Of a DNA stretch of 36,238 nucleotides, positions 8,462-15,623 are shown in pieces. A program made the translations under genes and the position numbers. Below the pieces are notes generated by a model. It worked only from the letters and a program-made list of their open reading frames with translations, did no database searches and was not told where the DNA came from. The stretch is from an uncultured Oscillospiraceae bacterium. GTDB taxonomy: Bacteria; Bacillota; Clostridia; Oscillospirales; Oscillospiraceae. The stretch covers positions 1 to 36,238 of the forward strand of contig CAKUEH010000024.1 in the NCBI GenBank assembly GCA_934646185.1, written 5' to 3'. Numbering within the stretch: the first letter of the stretch is position 1; each line of letters opens with the position of its first letter.

Positions 8462-8610
8462 CACCCTTTCTTTTTTCGCTAAAAAAACTTTATTTTTTGT
8501 AACGTAGCTCAATTTTTTGTTTGATTAGCTTTATTTTTCTGTCTGCGTTGTCAAAAAAAGCAACTTTGATTTATTCAAATTCATCAAAAAGGCTCCGTTT
8601 TGCCACCTTG

Positions 8611-8631
8611 TAATTTCTTATTATGAAATTA
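8611..8631. promoter_or_regulatory. Putative IclR operator, perfect palindrome
   Basis: TAATTTC, 7 nt (TTATTAT), GAAATTA: perfect 7-bp arms. It lies just upstream of the iclR -35 box, with an extra half-site, AAGAAATTACA, at 8643-8653 inside that promoter's spacer. The recurrence in both divergent promoters points to the adjacent IclR protein as binder. Confidence 0.62.
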
Positions 8632-8633
8632 TA

Positions 8634-8662
8634 TTGAACAACAAGAAATTACATGTTACGAT
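8634..8662 (+). promoter_or_regulatory. Sigma-A-type promoter of the iclR-SDR-uxuA operon
   Basis: TTGAAC (8634-8639), 17 nt, TACGAT (8657-8662). The third GAAATTACA element (8643-8653) lies inside the spacer, a position that suggests autorepression by the IclR product. The transcript would carry a leader of about 85 nt. Confidence 0.6.
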
Positions 8663-8752
8663 TAAAAAGCTTATAGTAGCAGTTCTCGTGGCAACTGCAA
8701 TACATTCTCACAAGGTCAGCCTAAAGGATTTGCAAAGGAGGCCGCTACGTCT

Positions 8753-9517
8753 ATGATTCAATCGGTGAAAAAAGCAACAGAGATTCTTCTATATCTTTCA
8801 AATAATCCCGAGGAACCCACATCCCTCAGCAAGATTGCAGAGGATTTGAACTTAAACAAATCAACGTGCGCCCACTTACTAGATACGCTCTGTGACTCCT
8901 TGATGGCGGAACGGGTATCACGGCGAGCAGGCTATCGTCTGGGCCCCAACGCCTATTTACTTTCTCGTTATGGAAGATACCAAGAGTCGCTAATCGAACT
9001 TTGCACCCCATTGATTCGATGGCTTCGCACTCAAGTCGACGCAACCATTTTTTTAACCGTTGTATGTGATGGCATAAAATATGTTGTTTTTCACGAAGAT
9101 GGCGATGAACCATTAGATATTCGGCGTAGCGAAATTATTCGCGGAAACATTGAAAGCACCGCAACGGGAGTGCTTATGATGGCATACATGGATACCGAGT
9201 CGCTTGACCGAGTTCTTCGAAGGCAAAAAAGAATCGATTCAGTTCGATATCAAAAAGAAAATGATGAACGCCAACTTTTATTAAAGCGAATCCGAGCCGC
9301 CGGTTATGCACATTTCACAAACGAACAGGATAAGACCCATTCGTTTGCTTTTCGTATATGGGATGGAACCCGAACCGTAGCATCTCTTGGCGTTCTCTAT
9401 TCTTTCTCGAAAGATAATAACGCAATGAGAGAAAAGGTTATAAAAATGGGAAAAACCACAGCGGAGGAGATAAGCAGACGTCTTATGTTCAAGGGCGATA
9501 GCGAATTCACAACTTAA
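8753..9517 (+). CDS. IclR-family transcriptional regulator
   Basis: A 254-residue IclR protein: an N-terminal winged helix (about residues 1-65, with SLSKIAEDLNLNKSTCAHLLDTL as the recognition helix region) followed by the effector-binding domain (about 75-250; ESTATGVLMMAY matches the family's conserved TAxGxxxLA stretch). IclR proteins bind inverted repeats as dimers and sense small acids, often the pathway intermediate KDG (as in KdgR). AAAGGAGG lies 11 nt before ATG 8753. It heads the plus-strand operon and faces the kdgA operon, so it most likely controls both directions through the palindromes at 8441-8653. Confidence 0.93.
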   Translation: MIQSVKKATEILLYLSNNPEEPTSLSKIAEDLNLNKSTCAHLLDTLCDSLMAERVSRRAGYRLGPNAYLLSRYGRYQESLIELCTPLIRWLRTQVDATIFLTVVCDGIKYVVFHEDGDEPLDIRRSEIIRGNIESTATGVLMMAYMDTESLDRVLRRQKRIDSVRYQKENDERQLLLKRIRAAGYAHFTNEQDKTHSFAFRIWDGTRTVASLGVLYSFSKDNNAMREKVIKMGKTTAEEISRRLMFKGDSEFTT

Positions 9518-9547
9518 ACTACTAAAACGAACGGAGAGAATTGAGTT

Positions 9548-10300
9548 ATGTTTGACTTACACGGAAAGGTTGCTCTAATTACAGGATCCAGTAGAGGAAT
9601 AGGCAAAGCACTTCTTTTAGGACTAGCGCGCAATGGTGCAACCACAATTTTGCACTGTCGAAAGCCGTGCACGCAAGCGGATGAAGTAATTCAGGAGGTA
9701 AACTCCTTTGGCGGTCAGTGTTACGCTGTTTATGCAGATTTGTCTGATCATGCATCGGCTCAAAAAATATACGATCAGGTGCAATCGCTTGGACTATCTG
9801 TCAATATTCTTGTCCTGAACGCGTCGATTGAACTCCGCAGGGATTGGGTAAACATCACTGATGAAGAGTACGATTTACAGATGGACACTAATTTCCGTTC
9901 CCCTCTAAAGTTATCCCAACTCTTTATTCCTGACATGCAGAAGTGCAAATGGGGCCGTGTTATTACCATCAGCAGCCTACAGCAAAAGCGTCCCCATCAG
10001 GCAATGATGGTGTATGCTGCTTCAAAATGCGCACTCGCCAGCATGTCGGTTAGTCTTGCAACGCTTTTAGCACCTTACGGAATCACCGTCAATAACATTG
10101 CGCCAGGGGCAGTCCGCACAGATCGAAATTCCGAAGCCCTCTCTGACCCTGATTACGCGGAAACTGTCCGAAAGTTAATTCCCATGGAGTATATTGGTCA
10201 GCCAGATGACATTGTTGGCATCGCAGTATACCTTGCATCTGATGAAAGCAAATATATGACAGGTCAAGATATATATATAGACGGTGGAAAAGGGCTGTAA
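9548..10300 (+). CDS. SDR-family NAD(P)-dependent oxidoreductase, possible mannonate/fructuronate-type reductase
   Basis: A 250-residue classical short-chain dehydrogenase. The cofactor loop TGSSRGIG is at residues 12-19, NAS at 91-93 replaces the usual NAG, the catalytic Ser is at 142/143, and Tyr156-x3-Lys160 lies in MVYAASK. The C-terminal DGGKGL ending is typical. It follows iclR by 30 nt with GGAGA upstream and precedes the UxuA-like gene by 20 nt. In Bacillus-type hexuronate loci the reductase that makes mannonate (UxuB) is an SDR, so a tagaturonate/fructuronate-type reductase or a gluconate 5-dehydrogenase-type role is reasonable. Substrate unproven. Confidence 0.88.
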   Translation: MFDLHGKVALITGSSRGIGKALLLGLARNGATTILHCRKPCTQADEVIQEVNSFGGQCYAVYADLSDHASAQKIYDQVQSLGLSVNILVLNASIELRRDWVNITDEEYDLQMDTNFRSPLKLSQLFIPDMQKCKWGRVITISSLQQKRPHQAMMVYAASKCALASMSVSLATLLAPYGITVNNIAPGAVRTDRNSEALSDPDYAETVRKLIPMEYIGQPDDIVGIAVYLASDESKYMTGQDIYIDGGKGL

Positions 10301-10320
10301 CGTTTGAGGAGGAAGCAGGA

Positions 10321-11283
10321 ATGAAAATTACGGATTATTTTTACTATACGCCCGATCGTCAGTGGGAGTATGCGCGCCAGCTTGGGATACGATATGCAGA
10401 TGGGCGAATGATGGATGGGAAATTTGACGAAACAGCCGCTAGCTTTGAAATGCTCAAAGAGATGAAGGAGCATTTCAAAGCGCAAGGGTTCGAGTTGAAG
10501 GTTATTGAGCCAGCACCATCCAACCAGAAGATTAAGCAAAACCTTCCCGGTCGAGATGAGGAAATTGAGCGCATGTGTACGCTCATTCGGAACATGGGAC
10601 GATTAGGGATTGAGGTTTTATGCTATAACTTTGTTGCACATTTCAATTGGGAACGCACAAGTTATACTTACCCCGAGCGAGGTGGTGCAAAAGTGTGCGA
10701 ATTCGACTACTCCAAAATTGACCACAACCAGCTCACCTCCGCAGGAATCATTACCCAAGAAGATTTGTGGGAAAACTTCGCTTATATGCAAAAAGCAATT
10801 GTCCCTGCCGCAGAGGAGGCCGGAGTAAAGCTTGCATTGCACCCTGATGACCCCCCCGTTCCAGCACTTCGCGGTATAGGCCGCATATTTACAAGTGCCG
10901 ACGCAATGGAGCGAGCAATTAACATCGTGCCTAGCCCTAATATGGGAATTACTATGTGTCAAGGAACCTTCGGTGCCATGGGAGAAGATGTTGTCTCCTG
11001 TATCAGGCGATTTAGCTCAAAAATACACTTTGTTCACTTTAGAGACGTGCGCGGCAATAAATACTGTTTCCACGAAACTTTTCAGGATAATGGTCCGACA
11101 GACATGGCCGCCGCAATGCGCGCTTATGCAGAAATCGGATACACCGGTTATGCGCGTGTCGATCATGTACCTACTATGGCAGGAGAAGAAAACGAACGGC
11201 CAGGTTACGGAAATGTTGGTAGGCTATTTGCCATTGGATACATGAAGGGTCTCATGGAAATGGCCGGTATTTACGAGGAATAG
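10321..11283 (+). CDS. UxuA-like mannonate dehydratase family protein
   Basis: A 320-residue TIM-barrel protein with UxuA signatures: LALHPDDPPVP near residue 175, a short CQGTFGAM at the FCxGS position, IHFVHFRDV near residue 238, then FHETFQDNGPTDM and a YARVDHVP segment. These His, Cys, Asp and Glu positions coordinate the divalent metal in UxuA. The family dehydrates D-mannonate to KDG, matching the KDG kinase and aldolase in the divergent operon. It is shorter than E. coli UxuA (about 390) but similar to other Firmicute forms. GGAGGAAG precedes ATG 10321. A related sugar-acid dehydratase activity cannot be excluded. Confidence 0.85.
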   Translation: MKITDYFYYTPDRQWEYARQLGIRYADGRMMDGKFDETAASFEMLKEMKEHFKAQGFELKVIEPAPSNQKIKQNLPGRDEEIERMCTLIRNMGRLGIEVLCYNFVAHFNWERTSYTYPERGGAKVCEFDYSKIDHNQLTSAGIITQEDLWENFAYMQKAIVPAAEEAGVKLALHPDDPPVPALRGIGRIFTSADAMERAINIVPSPNMGITMCQGTFGAMGEDVVSCIRRFSSKIHFVHFRDVRGNKYCFHETFQDNGPTDMAAAMRAYAEIGYTGYARVDHVPTMAGEENERPGYGNVGRLFAIGYMKGLMEMAGIYEE

Positions 11284-11287
11284 AACA

Positions 11288-12259
11288 TTGAGAGCAACTG
11301 TTTATGTAGCCTCCCGCAAAGAGCCTGGTAGCATTTGTCAGTATTCTTTACTTGATAGTGGGGTACTTACATTTCAGAAAGCATACTCCATTCCCTGCCC
11401 CGCATATTTAGCTATAGAAGGGGATTCGCTTTACGCTCTTCTACGCGAGCCCTTCCTGATGCAAAGCGGGGTTGCGCAATATCGCATCAATAGCGATCAT
11501 TCATTATCGCAGACATCTGATATCATCCCTGTGCATGGAGCTATTGCAGCACATCTCCTTGCGTTTAACAGTCAGATATATGTTGCAAATTATCTTTCGT
11601 CCTCGATAGTTAGACTTTCGGATAAATGTGCACTATATCGAGGACACGGTCCAGTCCCAATACGGCAAGAATGTCCTCACCCCCATTGCATCGCAATATC
11701 TCCTAGTGACAATTTGCTCTGTGTCGCAGACTTGGGTGCAGACCGCATTTGGCTTCATGACTTAGACCTTAATAATAAGGGCTGTATTGCCCTTCCACCC
11801 GGTTGCGGACCGAGGCACCTTGCATTTTCCAAAGACGGAAGATATCTTTATTGTGTAACAGAACTCGCATCTACCGTAGAGGTACTGAAGCGAACAGAGA
11901 ATAGTTTCGAACGTATAGCGTCCTATCCCACCATTCCCCCTAATTATCAGGGCAAAAATGCAGGTTCTGCAATACGACTGAGCGCAGACGGAAAATATCT
12001 TTACGCCTCCAACCGCGGGCATAATTCCATCTGTACGTTTGCTATCGATGGAGAAACACTGGAAAAAGTCTCCACAGTATCCTGCGCTGGGCAATCTCCA
12101 CGAGACTTTATACTATTTGATAAATTTCTCTTATGCGGAAATGAATTAAGCAACGAACTGGTCATATTTTCAATTGAGAATAATGGAACTCCAAAAAACA
12201 CGGGTCACAGAGCAAGTGTTCAAATGCCATGGAGCATTCTCGCAACACCGTCTGCGTGA
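11288..12259 (+). CDS. Lactonase, 6-phosphogluconolactonase (Pgl/YbhE-type) beta-propeller
   Basis: A 323-residue seven-bladed propeller protein. Blade motifs follow the Pgl pattern: HPHCIAISPSDNLLCVADLG (near residue 135), GPRHLAFSKDGRYLYCVTEL, RLSADGKYLYASNRGHNSI and SPRDFILFDKFLLCGNE. The family opens sugar lactones. The start is TTG at 11288, 4 nt after the previous stop, with GAGGAA 8-9 nt upstream inside the end of the UxuA-like gene; no ATG gives a better N-terminus. It probably hydrolyses a sugar-acid lactone made by the dehydrogenase step or imported with the substrate. Confidence 0.87.
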   Translation: MRATVYVASRKEPGSICQYSLLDSGVLTFQKAYSIPCPAYLAIEGDSLYALLREPFLMQSGVAQYRINSDHSLSQTSDIIPVHGAIAAHLLAFNSQIYVANYLSSSIVRLSDKCALYRGHGPVPIRQECPHPHCIAISPSDNLLCVADLGADRIWLHDLDLNNKGCIALPPGCGPRHLAFSKDGRYLYCVTELASTVEVLKRTENSFERIASYPTIPPNYQGKNAGSAIRLSADGKYLYASNRGHNSICTFAIDGETLEKVSTVSCAGQSPRDFILFDKFLLCGNELSNELVIFSIENNGTPKNTGHRASVQMPWSILATPSA

Positions 12260-12269
12260 GGAGAATCTC

Positions 12270-12842
12270 ATGAAAGCATATATGCAACATACCGAAGCGA
12301 GTATTTATCGCCTCTCTGCCGTCCAGTTTAACATCTTTGGTATGGCACACAAAATTATGCGAGTTGCAACTGCAGTCGTTCTACTCTGGCTTGGCGTAAG
12401 TATGCATTCGAGTATAGCAGTAGCAACTATTTGCTTGATGGTCGGCAGTTGGATGCTTGTAAGCCTAAATCAGATTCCAAAGCACAAAGCAAAAAGGCTC
12501 ATTGATGCCGCTGAAGGAAAATTTCCACAAAGCGAATTTACTTTCAAAGATAATTTCATTCAATTGAAGTCTTCAGACATGACTCGTTCAATTTATTACG
12601 ACCAAATTGTTTGCTTGGCAGAAGACAAAGATTACTTTTATCTTTTTATAAGCCGCATAGCGGCATATATGATAGATAAGAGCACTGTGGAGCCGAACGC
12701 AGAGAAGCTACAAGATTTTCTTTCCGAAAAAACAACCTTACAGTGGATAATGCCGCACTCTTTTTGGAGAACCAACATACGCGACATCCTCAATACAACT
12801 AGATATTATCGTCGAAAAAAGCGAGCAAAAAATAAAATGTAA
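12270..12842 (+). CDS. YcxB-like membrane protein of unknown function
   Basis: A 190-residue protein with two adjacent membrane helices (about residues 29-45 and 48-66) followed by a cytoplasmic domain with the YcxB-like pattern: FTFKDNFIQLKSSDMTRSIYYDQIVCLAEDKDYFYLF, then a hydrophobic-cationic tail rich in Arg and Lys. YcxB-like proteins are common in Firmicutes and have no established role. ATG 12270 is preceded by GAGGAG at 6 nt; an earlier in-frame ATG at 12174 would lie inside the lactonase gene and has no ribosome site. It is the last gene before a bidirectional terminator and co-transcribed with the sugar-acid genes, possibly by chance. Confidence 0.75.
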   Translation: MKAYMQHTEASIYRLSAVQFNIFGMAHKIMRVATAVVLLWLGVSMHSSIAVATICLMVGSWMLVSLNQIPKHKAKRLIDAAEGKFPQSEFTFKDNFIQLKSSDMTRSIYYDQIVCLAEDKDYFYLFISRIAAYMIDKSTVEPNAEKLQDFLSEKTTLQWIMPHSFWRTNIRDILNTTRYYRRKKRAKNKM

Positions 12843-12873
12843 GCTCCATGGTCTGGAGCAAGCCGGAAGCATT

Positions 12874-12914
12874 AAAAATGGACGGACAGCCGTGTAACTG
12901 CCCGTCCATTTTTT
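12874..12914. terminator. Strong bidirectional terminator
   Basis: AAAAATGGACGG (12874-12885) pairs perfectly with CCGTCCATTTTT (12902-12913) around a 16-nt loop. The A run on one side and the T run on the other give intrinsic terminators on both strands. It closes the iclR-ycxB operon and the convergent gene ending at 12917. Confidence 0.88.
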
Positions 12915-12916
12915 AA

Positions 12917-13186
12917 TTATCGTGTTGCCCGAATCAGAGATTGCGATTTCAGCAAAAGTGTAGCCAGCGCACGCTGATCTTCCCGCTCTGTCCACCATTG
13001 CGGCTTCAAAAATTGAAGTACCTGCTCTGCCCATAAATAATCTTGATGTGTCAAAGCATGCTGTTCTAGTCCATGGCACAGTCGGAAGTAACCGGAGCGA
13101 ACCGTATCACAAGCGGAATCACGGTCAACATATCGGCCAATGAAGCCGCACAAGATGGCCGCCTCTTCTTCCGTATAGTTCTGCAT
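12917..13186 (-). CDS. Small hypothetical protein (89 aa)
   Basis: No family recognised. The protein is soluble and mildly acidic in its first half, begins MQNYTEEEAAILCGFIGRY, and has aromatic and His-rich stretches (HGLEQHALTHQDYLWAEQVL, PQWWTERE) and a basic tail. ATG 13186 has GGAGGGA at about 8 nt upstream; the frame is open further but without a ribosome site. An extended -10 promoter lies at 13218-13226. It is convergent to the sugar-acid operon and shares its terminator. Its A/T-richer surroundings and lack of relation to sugar metabolism leave it unclear whether it belongs to the chromosome or to the element. Confidence 0.65.
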   Translation of the reverse strand: MQNYTEEEAAILCGFIGRYVDRDSACDTVRSGYFRLCHGLEQHALTHQDYLWAEQVLQFLKPQWWTEREDQRALATLLLKSQSLIRATR

Positions 13187-13334
13187 CACGATTTCCCTCC
13201 CATCGCACACGATAAGTATTCTACCACATCCATACGGCAAAGGAAAGGCAAATCTGTAAAATGAACACAGATAATTCGACTATCGAAATTGGGATGCCGG
13301 TTAAGAGAAAGTCAAAAACCAGCTTATCGAGCCA

Positions 13335-13359
13335 AATAAAAAAGCCCCTTTTGGGGCTT
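13335..13359 (-). terminator. Intrinsic terminator, second of a tandem pair
   Basis: AAGCCCC-TTTT-GGGGCTT (13342-13359) is a 7-bp stem with a 4-nt loop, followed on the minus strand by a run of six T. It backs up the terminator at 13368-13414. Confidence 0.8.
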
Positions 13360-13367
13360 GTAACAGC

Positions 13368-13414
13368 AAAAAAAGATGAGCCTTGACTACCAATCGAAGC
13401 AGTCAAGGCTCATC
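13368..13414 (-). terminator. Intrinsic terminator/attenuator overlapping a tiny ORF
   Basis: GATGAGCCTTGACT and its exact complement (13375-13388 and 13401-13414) form a 14-bp stem with a 12-nt loop; on the minus strand seven T follow (13374-13368). The 5' arm contains the TGA stop of the 8-codon ORF at 13410-13436, so a ribosome ending there would open the stem, as in translation-controlled attenuators. Confidence 0.8.
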
Positions 13415-13480
13415 CTTGGTTCTTGGTATCTAACATCAATTTAACCTCGCTTTCCTGAGTTGATGGGGTTAGCTGTTCAT
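13410..13480 (-). promoter_or_regulatory. Two tiny leader ORFs with Shine-Dalgarno sites (orphan attenuation leader)
   Basis: ORF 1 (13480-13469) encodes MNS, with AAAGGG exactly 8 nt upstream. ORF 2 (13436-13410) encodes MLDTKNQG, with GAGG 8 nt upstream, and its stop lies in the terminator arm. The CATCAA and TTGATG segments between them can pair. A promoter lies at 13505-13533. The layout resembles leader-peptide attenuators ahead of antibiotic-resistance genes, yet only a second terminator and an independently promoted small gene follow. Confidence 0.55.
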
Positions 13481-13504
13481 TGGACTCACCCTTTCTGTAT
13501 CTAT

Positions 13505-13533
13505 AAGATAGCATAAGAAAGCAAAGAAATCAA
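13505..13533 (-). promoter_or_regulatory. Promoter of the orphan leader unit
   Basis: Minus strand TTGATT (13533-13528), 17 nt, TATCTT (13510-13505). An alternative overlapping reading is TTGCAT (13538-13533), 17 nt, TATGCT (13515-13510). Either would start a transcript of about 130-140 nt ending at the terminator near 13368. Confidence 0.5.
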
Positions 13534-13644
13534 TGCAAGAAACAAACAACTTTTCTTTCAGAAATATGTTTATTGCAATGAAATTAGGTACAGGCGTGCA
13601 AGATTGGATTGACGTCTCTGCATAATTGCTGTATCATAGGATTG

Positions 13645-13679
13645 TTGAGGGCTTTCACAGCGTATGTGAAGGCCCTCAA
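13645..13679 (-). repeat. 15-bp hairpin covering the NlpC/P60 stop codon
   Basis: TTGAGGGCTTTCACA (13645-13659) and TGTGAAGGCCCTCAA (13665-13679) pair over 15 positions with one wobble and a 5-nt loop. No T run follows on the minus strand. It may protect the 3' end of the long conjugation message, or mark an element-end structure. Confidence 0.5.
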
Positions 13680-15619
13680 TCATTTGTATAGTATATGGGA
13701 TGGCCGACCACAACAAAGCCTTCCTTTCCGGTAATAACCACGTTGTTGTAGCTGCTCGCGCAATGCACGATCTGAATGCTGCCGTCCCTGTCCCAGCCTG
13801 CCACAATGCCGACGTGTTCATCATCCGGATAAAAGGCGAGGTCGCCGATCTGTGCGTCCTCCCAGCGGACTGGCGTACAGTAGCTATGCTGCATAACCGC
13901 GCCCCCACCGTGGCCGATGATGTAACTGCCGTTTGTGGCGTTATAGAATACCCAATCGACGAACCCGCTGCAATCTATCCCGTAGGGGCGGTAGGTCCCC
14001 GTGGTGGAGCTGCCCGCCGCCGTGACCTGCCGCAGCTCGCCCCAGCGGGCGTCCCAGCCAATTACGAGGGATTTTCCTCCCCAAAAATAATTCACCTTGC
14101 CGACAAGAGAACAGGCGGAGCGTACCACCGCCTCGCGCTCCGGCGACAGACCCTCCGGCAGATTGTGGATCAGCGCCGCCGTATCCCCGCTGACGGAGTA
14201 CACATCCTCGATCAACTCCCGCAGGAGGTCCCGCTGCTCCAGCAGCTCGTCCAGCGCCGCGATCTGATTGCGATTGAAATGGTAAACTGTTTTCATTTCT
14301 TCTGCCGTTTTTGCGGTGATGGTGATATAGAGATTTCGCTCCGTCCATCCGTCATCATCGCTACTGCCGGGATGGTGAATGACCTCAATGCAGTGGGCTA
14401 TGGTAGTCATATCCCAAAAGACCGTTTTCAGACGGTCGATGCGGTCGGCATCCATGGTGGCCACGTCCGCGGCGTCCGCATCGTTACTGCCTGCCACCTT
14501 CACCGCGAACACCGCCAGCACCTCCACCCAATCGGCGGCTTGTCCGTCAACGGAGATGGAATCATAATCATCTGCCGTTTGCAGGGTTTCCAGCCGCTCA
14601 TTGAAATCATAATTGACCTGCGCCACCGCAGCGGAGATCGGCACAACGCCCGCCTCCCGGCTCTCGTTGGGAAAAAGGATACCAAAGGGGGATGCCACGA
14701 TTGCCGCCACGAGGATCACCGTCAGGAGCAGCACCAGCACCACCGTACCGCCGCCCGCCGCCACGATGGAACTTGCGGCGGATGCGATACCTCTCCCAAT
14801 CGTCTGTACCGCCTGCACCATTGCGCCGCCCATCTTTTTTGCCCCCCTGCCTCCGTTCTTTGCGGATGTCTGGAGCATTGTCTGCTGTGCCTTGCGCTGT
14901 GCCGCCGCCCTTGTTCGGTGCGTGATGATTGCATTGTTCGGCGCTGCGTGGTCAGTTGGTCGAACACGCATGATGCGTGCGGCCTTGGTCATGGCCTGTC
15001 CGCTCTTGGGGGCAGGACTGCCCTTGGCCGATGCCCCCGAATTGCCTTTCTGCGGAGTGGTCATTGTGCCTCCACGGTCGGACGGTGGAGGTACAATGTG
15101 CCGCTCTGCTGTTCTTTTCTCGGCAAGGTTCCGCCGATAGGCGGCTTTTGCGTCCTGTATGGCTTTCTGCCGCCCACGCTCCTGCGGGGCGGCATTTGCG
15201 CTTTTTGGACCTCCGCAATTTTGCGGAGAAATGGTCCGGTTTCCGACTTCATTTCGTGCAGCGGTTTGTACCGGAGAAAAGGCATATTCCATCGGCGTGT
15301 CGATGAAAACATTTTCCGAACCGATCCCCATATCTGCCGCGCTGTGAGTTCTTATCGCATTCTCTTTACCCTGTCGCAACTTTCCTCGGTAGTGCTTTAT
15401 CATGCGCCGCGAGGCATCCGCCGCCCCAGATGCGCCACGGCGCATATTTTTCTCTACACGGTCGGTGGCGTAGCGCACGGGATCGCGGCTTTCCGGCTCT
15501 TTCTCTTTCTGCCGCTTATCCATGTGCTTTTTCAGAATGGATTCCGCGTCCTTGGGTGTGGGGTTCTTCAGCTTTGCCTTGGGCGTGTCCATGCCGGGTT
15601 TGATCTTCAAATCCTTCAT
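13676..15619 (-). CDS. Conjugation-associated NlpC/P60 cell-wall hydrolase with an N-terminal basic region and one membrane helix (CD1108-like)
   Basis: A 647-residue protein. Residues 1 to about 285 are basic and low-complexity (rich in Lys, Arg, Ala and Gln). A membrane helix lies at about 290-316 (VVLVLLLTVILVAAIVA), followed by an extracellular linker domain and a C-terminal NlpC/P60 or CHAP-like domain with Cys550 in GIDCSGF and His602 in DEHVGIV. It is expected to open peptidoglycan for the mating channel, like the lytic protein downstream of VirB4 in CTn/Tn1549-type elements. I prefer ATG 15619, which has GAGG 9 nt upstream; a GTG at 15634 overlaps the end of VirB4 and is possible. It is the last gene of the transfer operon in this window. 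Confidence 0.88.
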   Translation of the reverse strand: MKDLKIKPGMDTPKAKLKNPTPKDAESILKKHMDKRQKEKEPESRDPVRYATDRVEKNMRRGASGAADASRRMIKHYRGKLRQGKENAIRTHSAADMGIGSENVFIDTPMEYAFSPVQTAARNEVGNRTISPQNCGGPKSANAAPQERGRQKAIQDAKAAYRRNLAEKRTAERHIVPPPSDRGGTMTTPQKGNSGASAKGSPAPKSGQAMTKAARIMRVRPTDHAAPNNAIITHRTRAAAQRKAQQTMLQTSAKNGGRGAKKMGGAMVQAVQTIGRGIASAASSIVAAGGGTVVLVLLLTVILVAAIVASPFGILFPNESREAGVVPISAAVAQVNYDFNERLETLQTADDYDSISVDGQAADWVEVLAVFAVKVAGSNDADAADVATMDADRIDRLKTVFWDMTTIAHCIEVIHHPGSSDDDGWTERNLYITITAKTAEEMKTVYHFNRNQIAALDELLEQRDLLRELIEDVYSVSGDTAALIHNLPEGLSPEREAVVRSACSLVGKVNYFWGGKSLVIGWDARWGELRQVTAAGSSTTGTYRPYGIDCSGFVDWVFYNATNGSYIIGHGGGAVMQHSYCTPVRWEDAQIGDLAFYPDDEHVGIVAGWDRDGSIQIVHCASSYNNVVITGKEGFVVVGHPIYYTND

Positions 15620-15623
15620 AACA

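Larger units (their letters stand above)
8376..8752. promoter_or_regulatory. 377-nt divergent control region between kdgA and iclR
   Basis: No gene lies here. The stretch is strongly AT-rich with long T and A runs (about 8465-8520) and holds two opposed promoters and three copies of a GAAATTA-type element, listed separately. This is the regulatory centre of the sugar-acid divergon. Confidence 0.85.
13187..13675. other. 489-nt junction region without a normal gene
   Basis: This stretch separates the sugar-acid locus from the conjugative element. It holds a weak promoter for the small gene (extended -10 TGGTAGAAT, 13218-13226), two tandem minus-strand terminators, a short promoter/leader unit with tiny ORFs, and a 15-bp hairpin (13645-13679) at the end of the NlpC/P60 gene. 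It is AT-rich. I found no integrase, tRNA or obvious direct repeat that would mark the exact insertion end. Confidence 0.7.

Noticed and set aside
13190..13675. A tRNA, tmRNA or attachment site in the junction
   Set aside because: I could not fold a cloverleaf or find a repeated end sequence; the visible structure is explained by terminators and the leader unit.
13645..13679. Hairpin after the NlpC/P60 gene as an intrinsic terminator
   Set aside because: No T run follows on the minus strand, so it is listed as a hairpin of unknown role; the real terminators are at 13335-13414.
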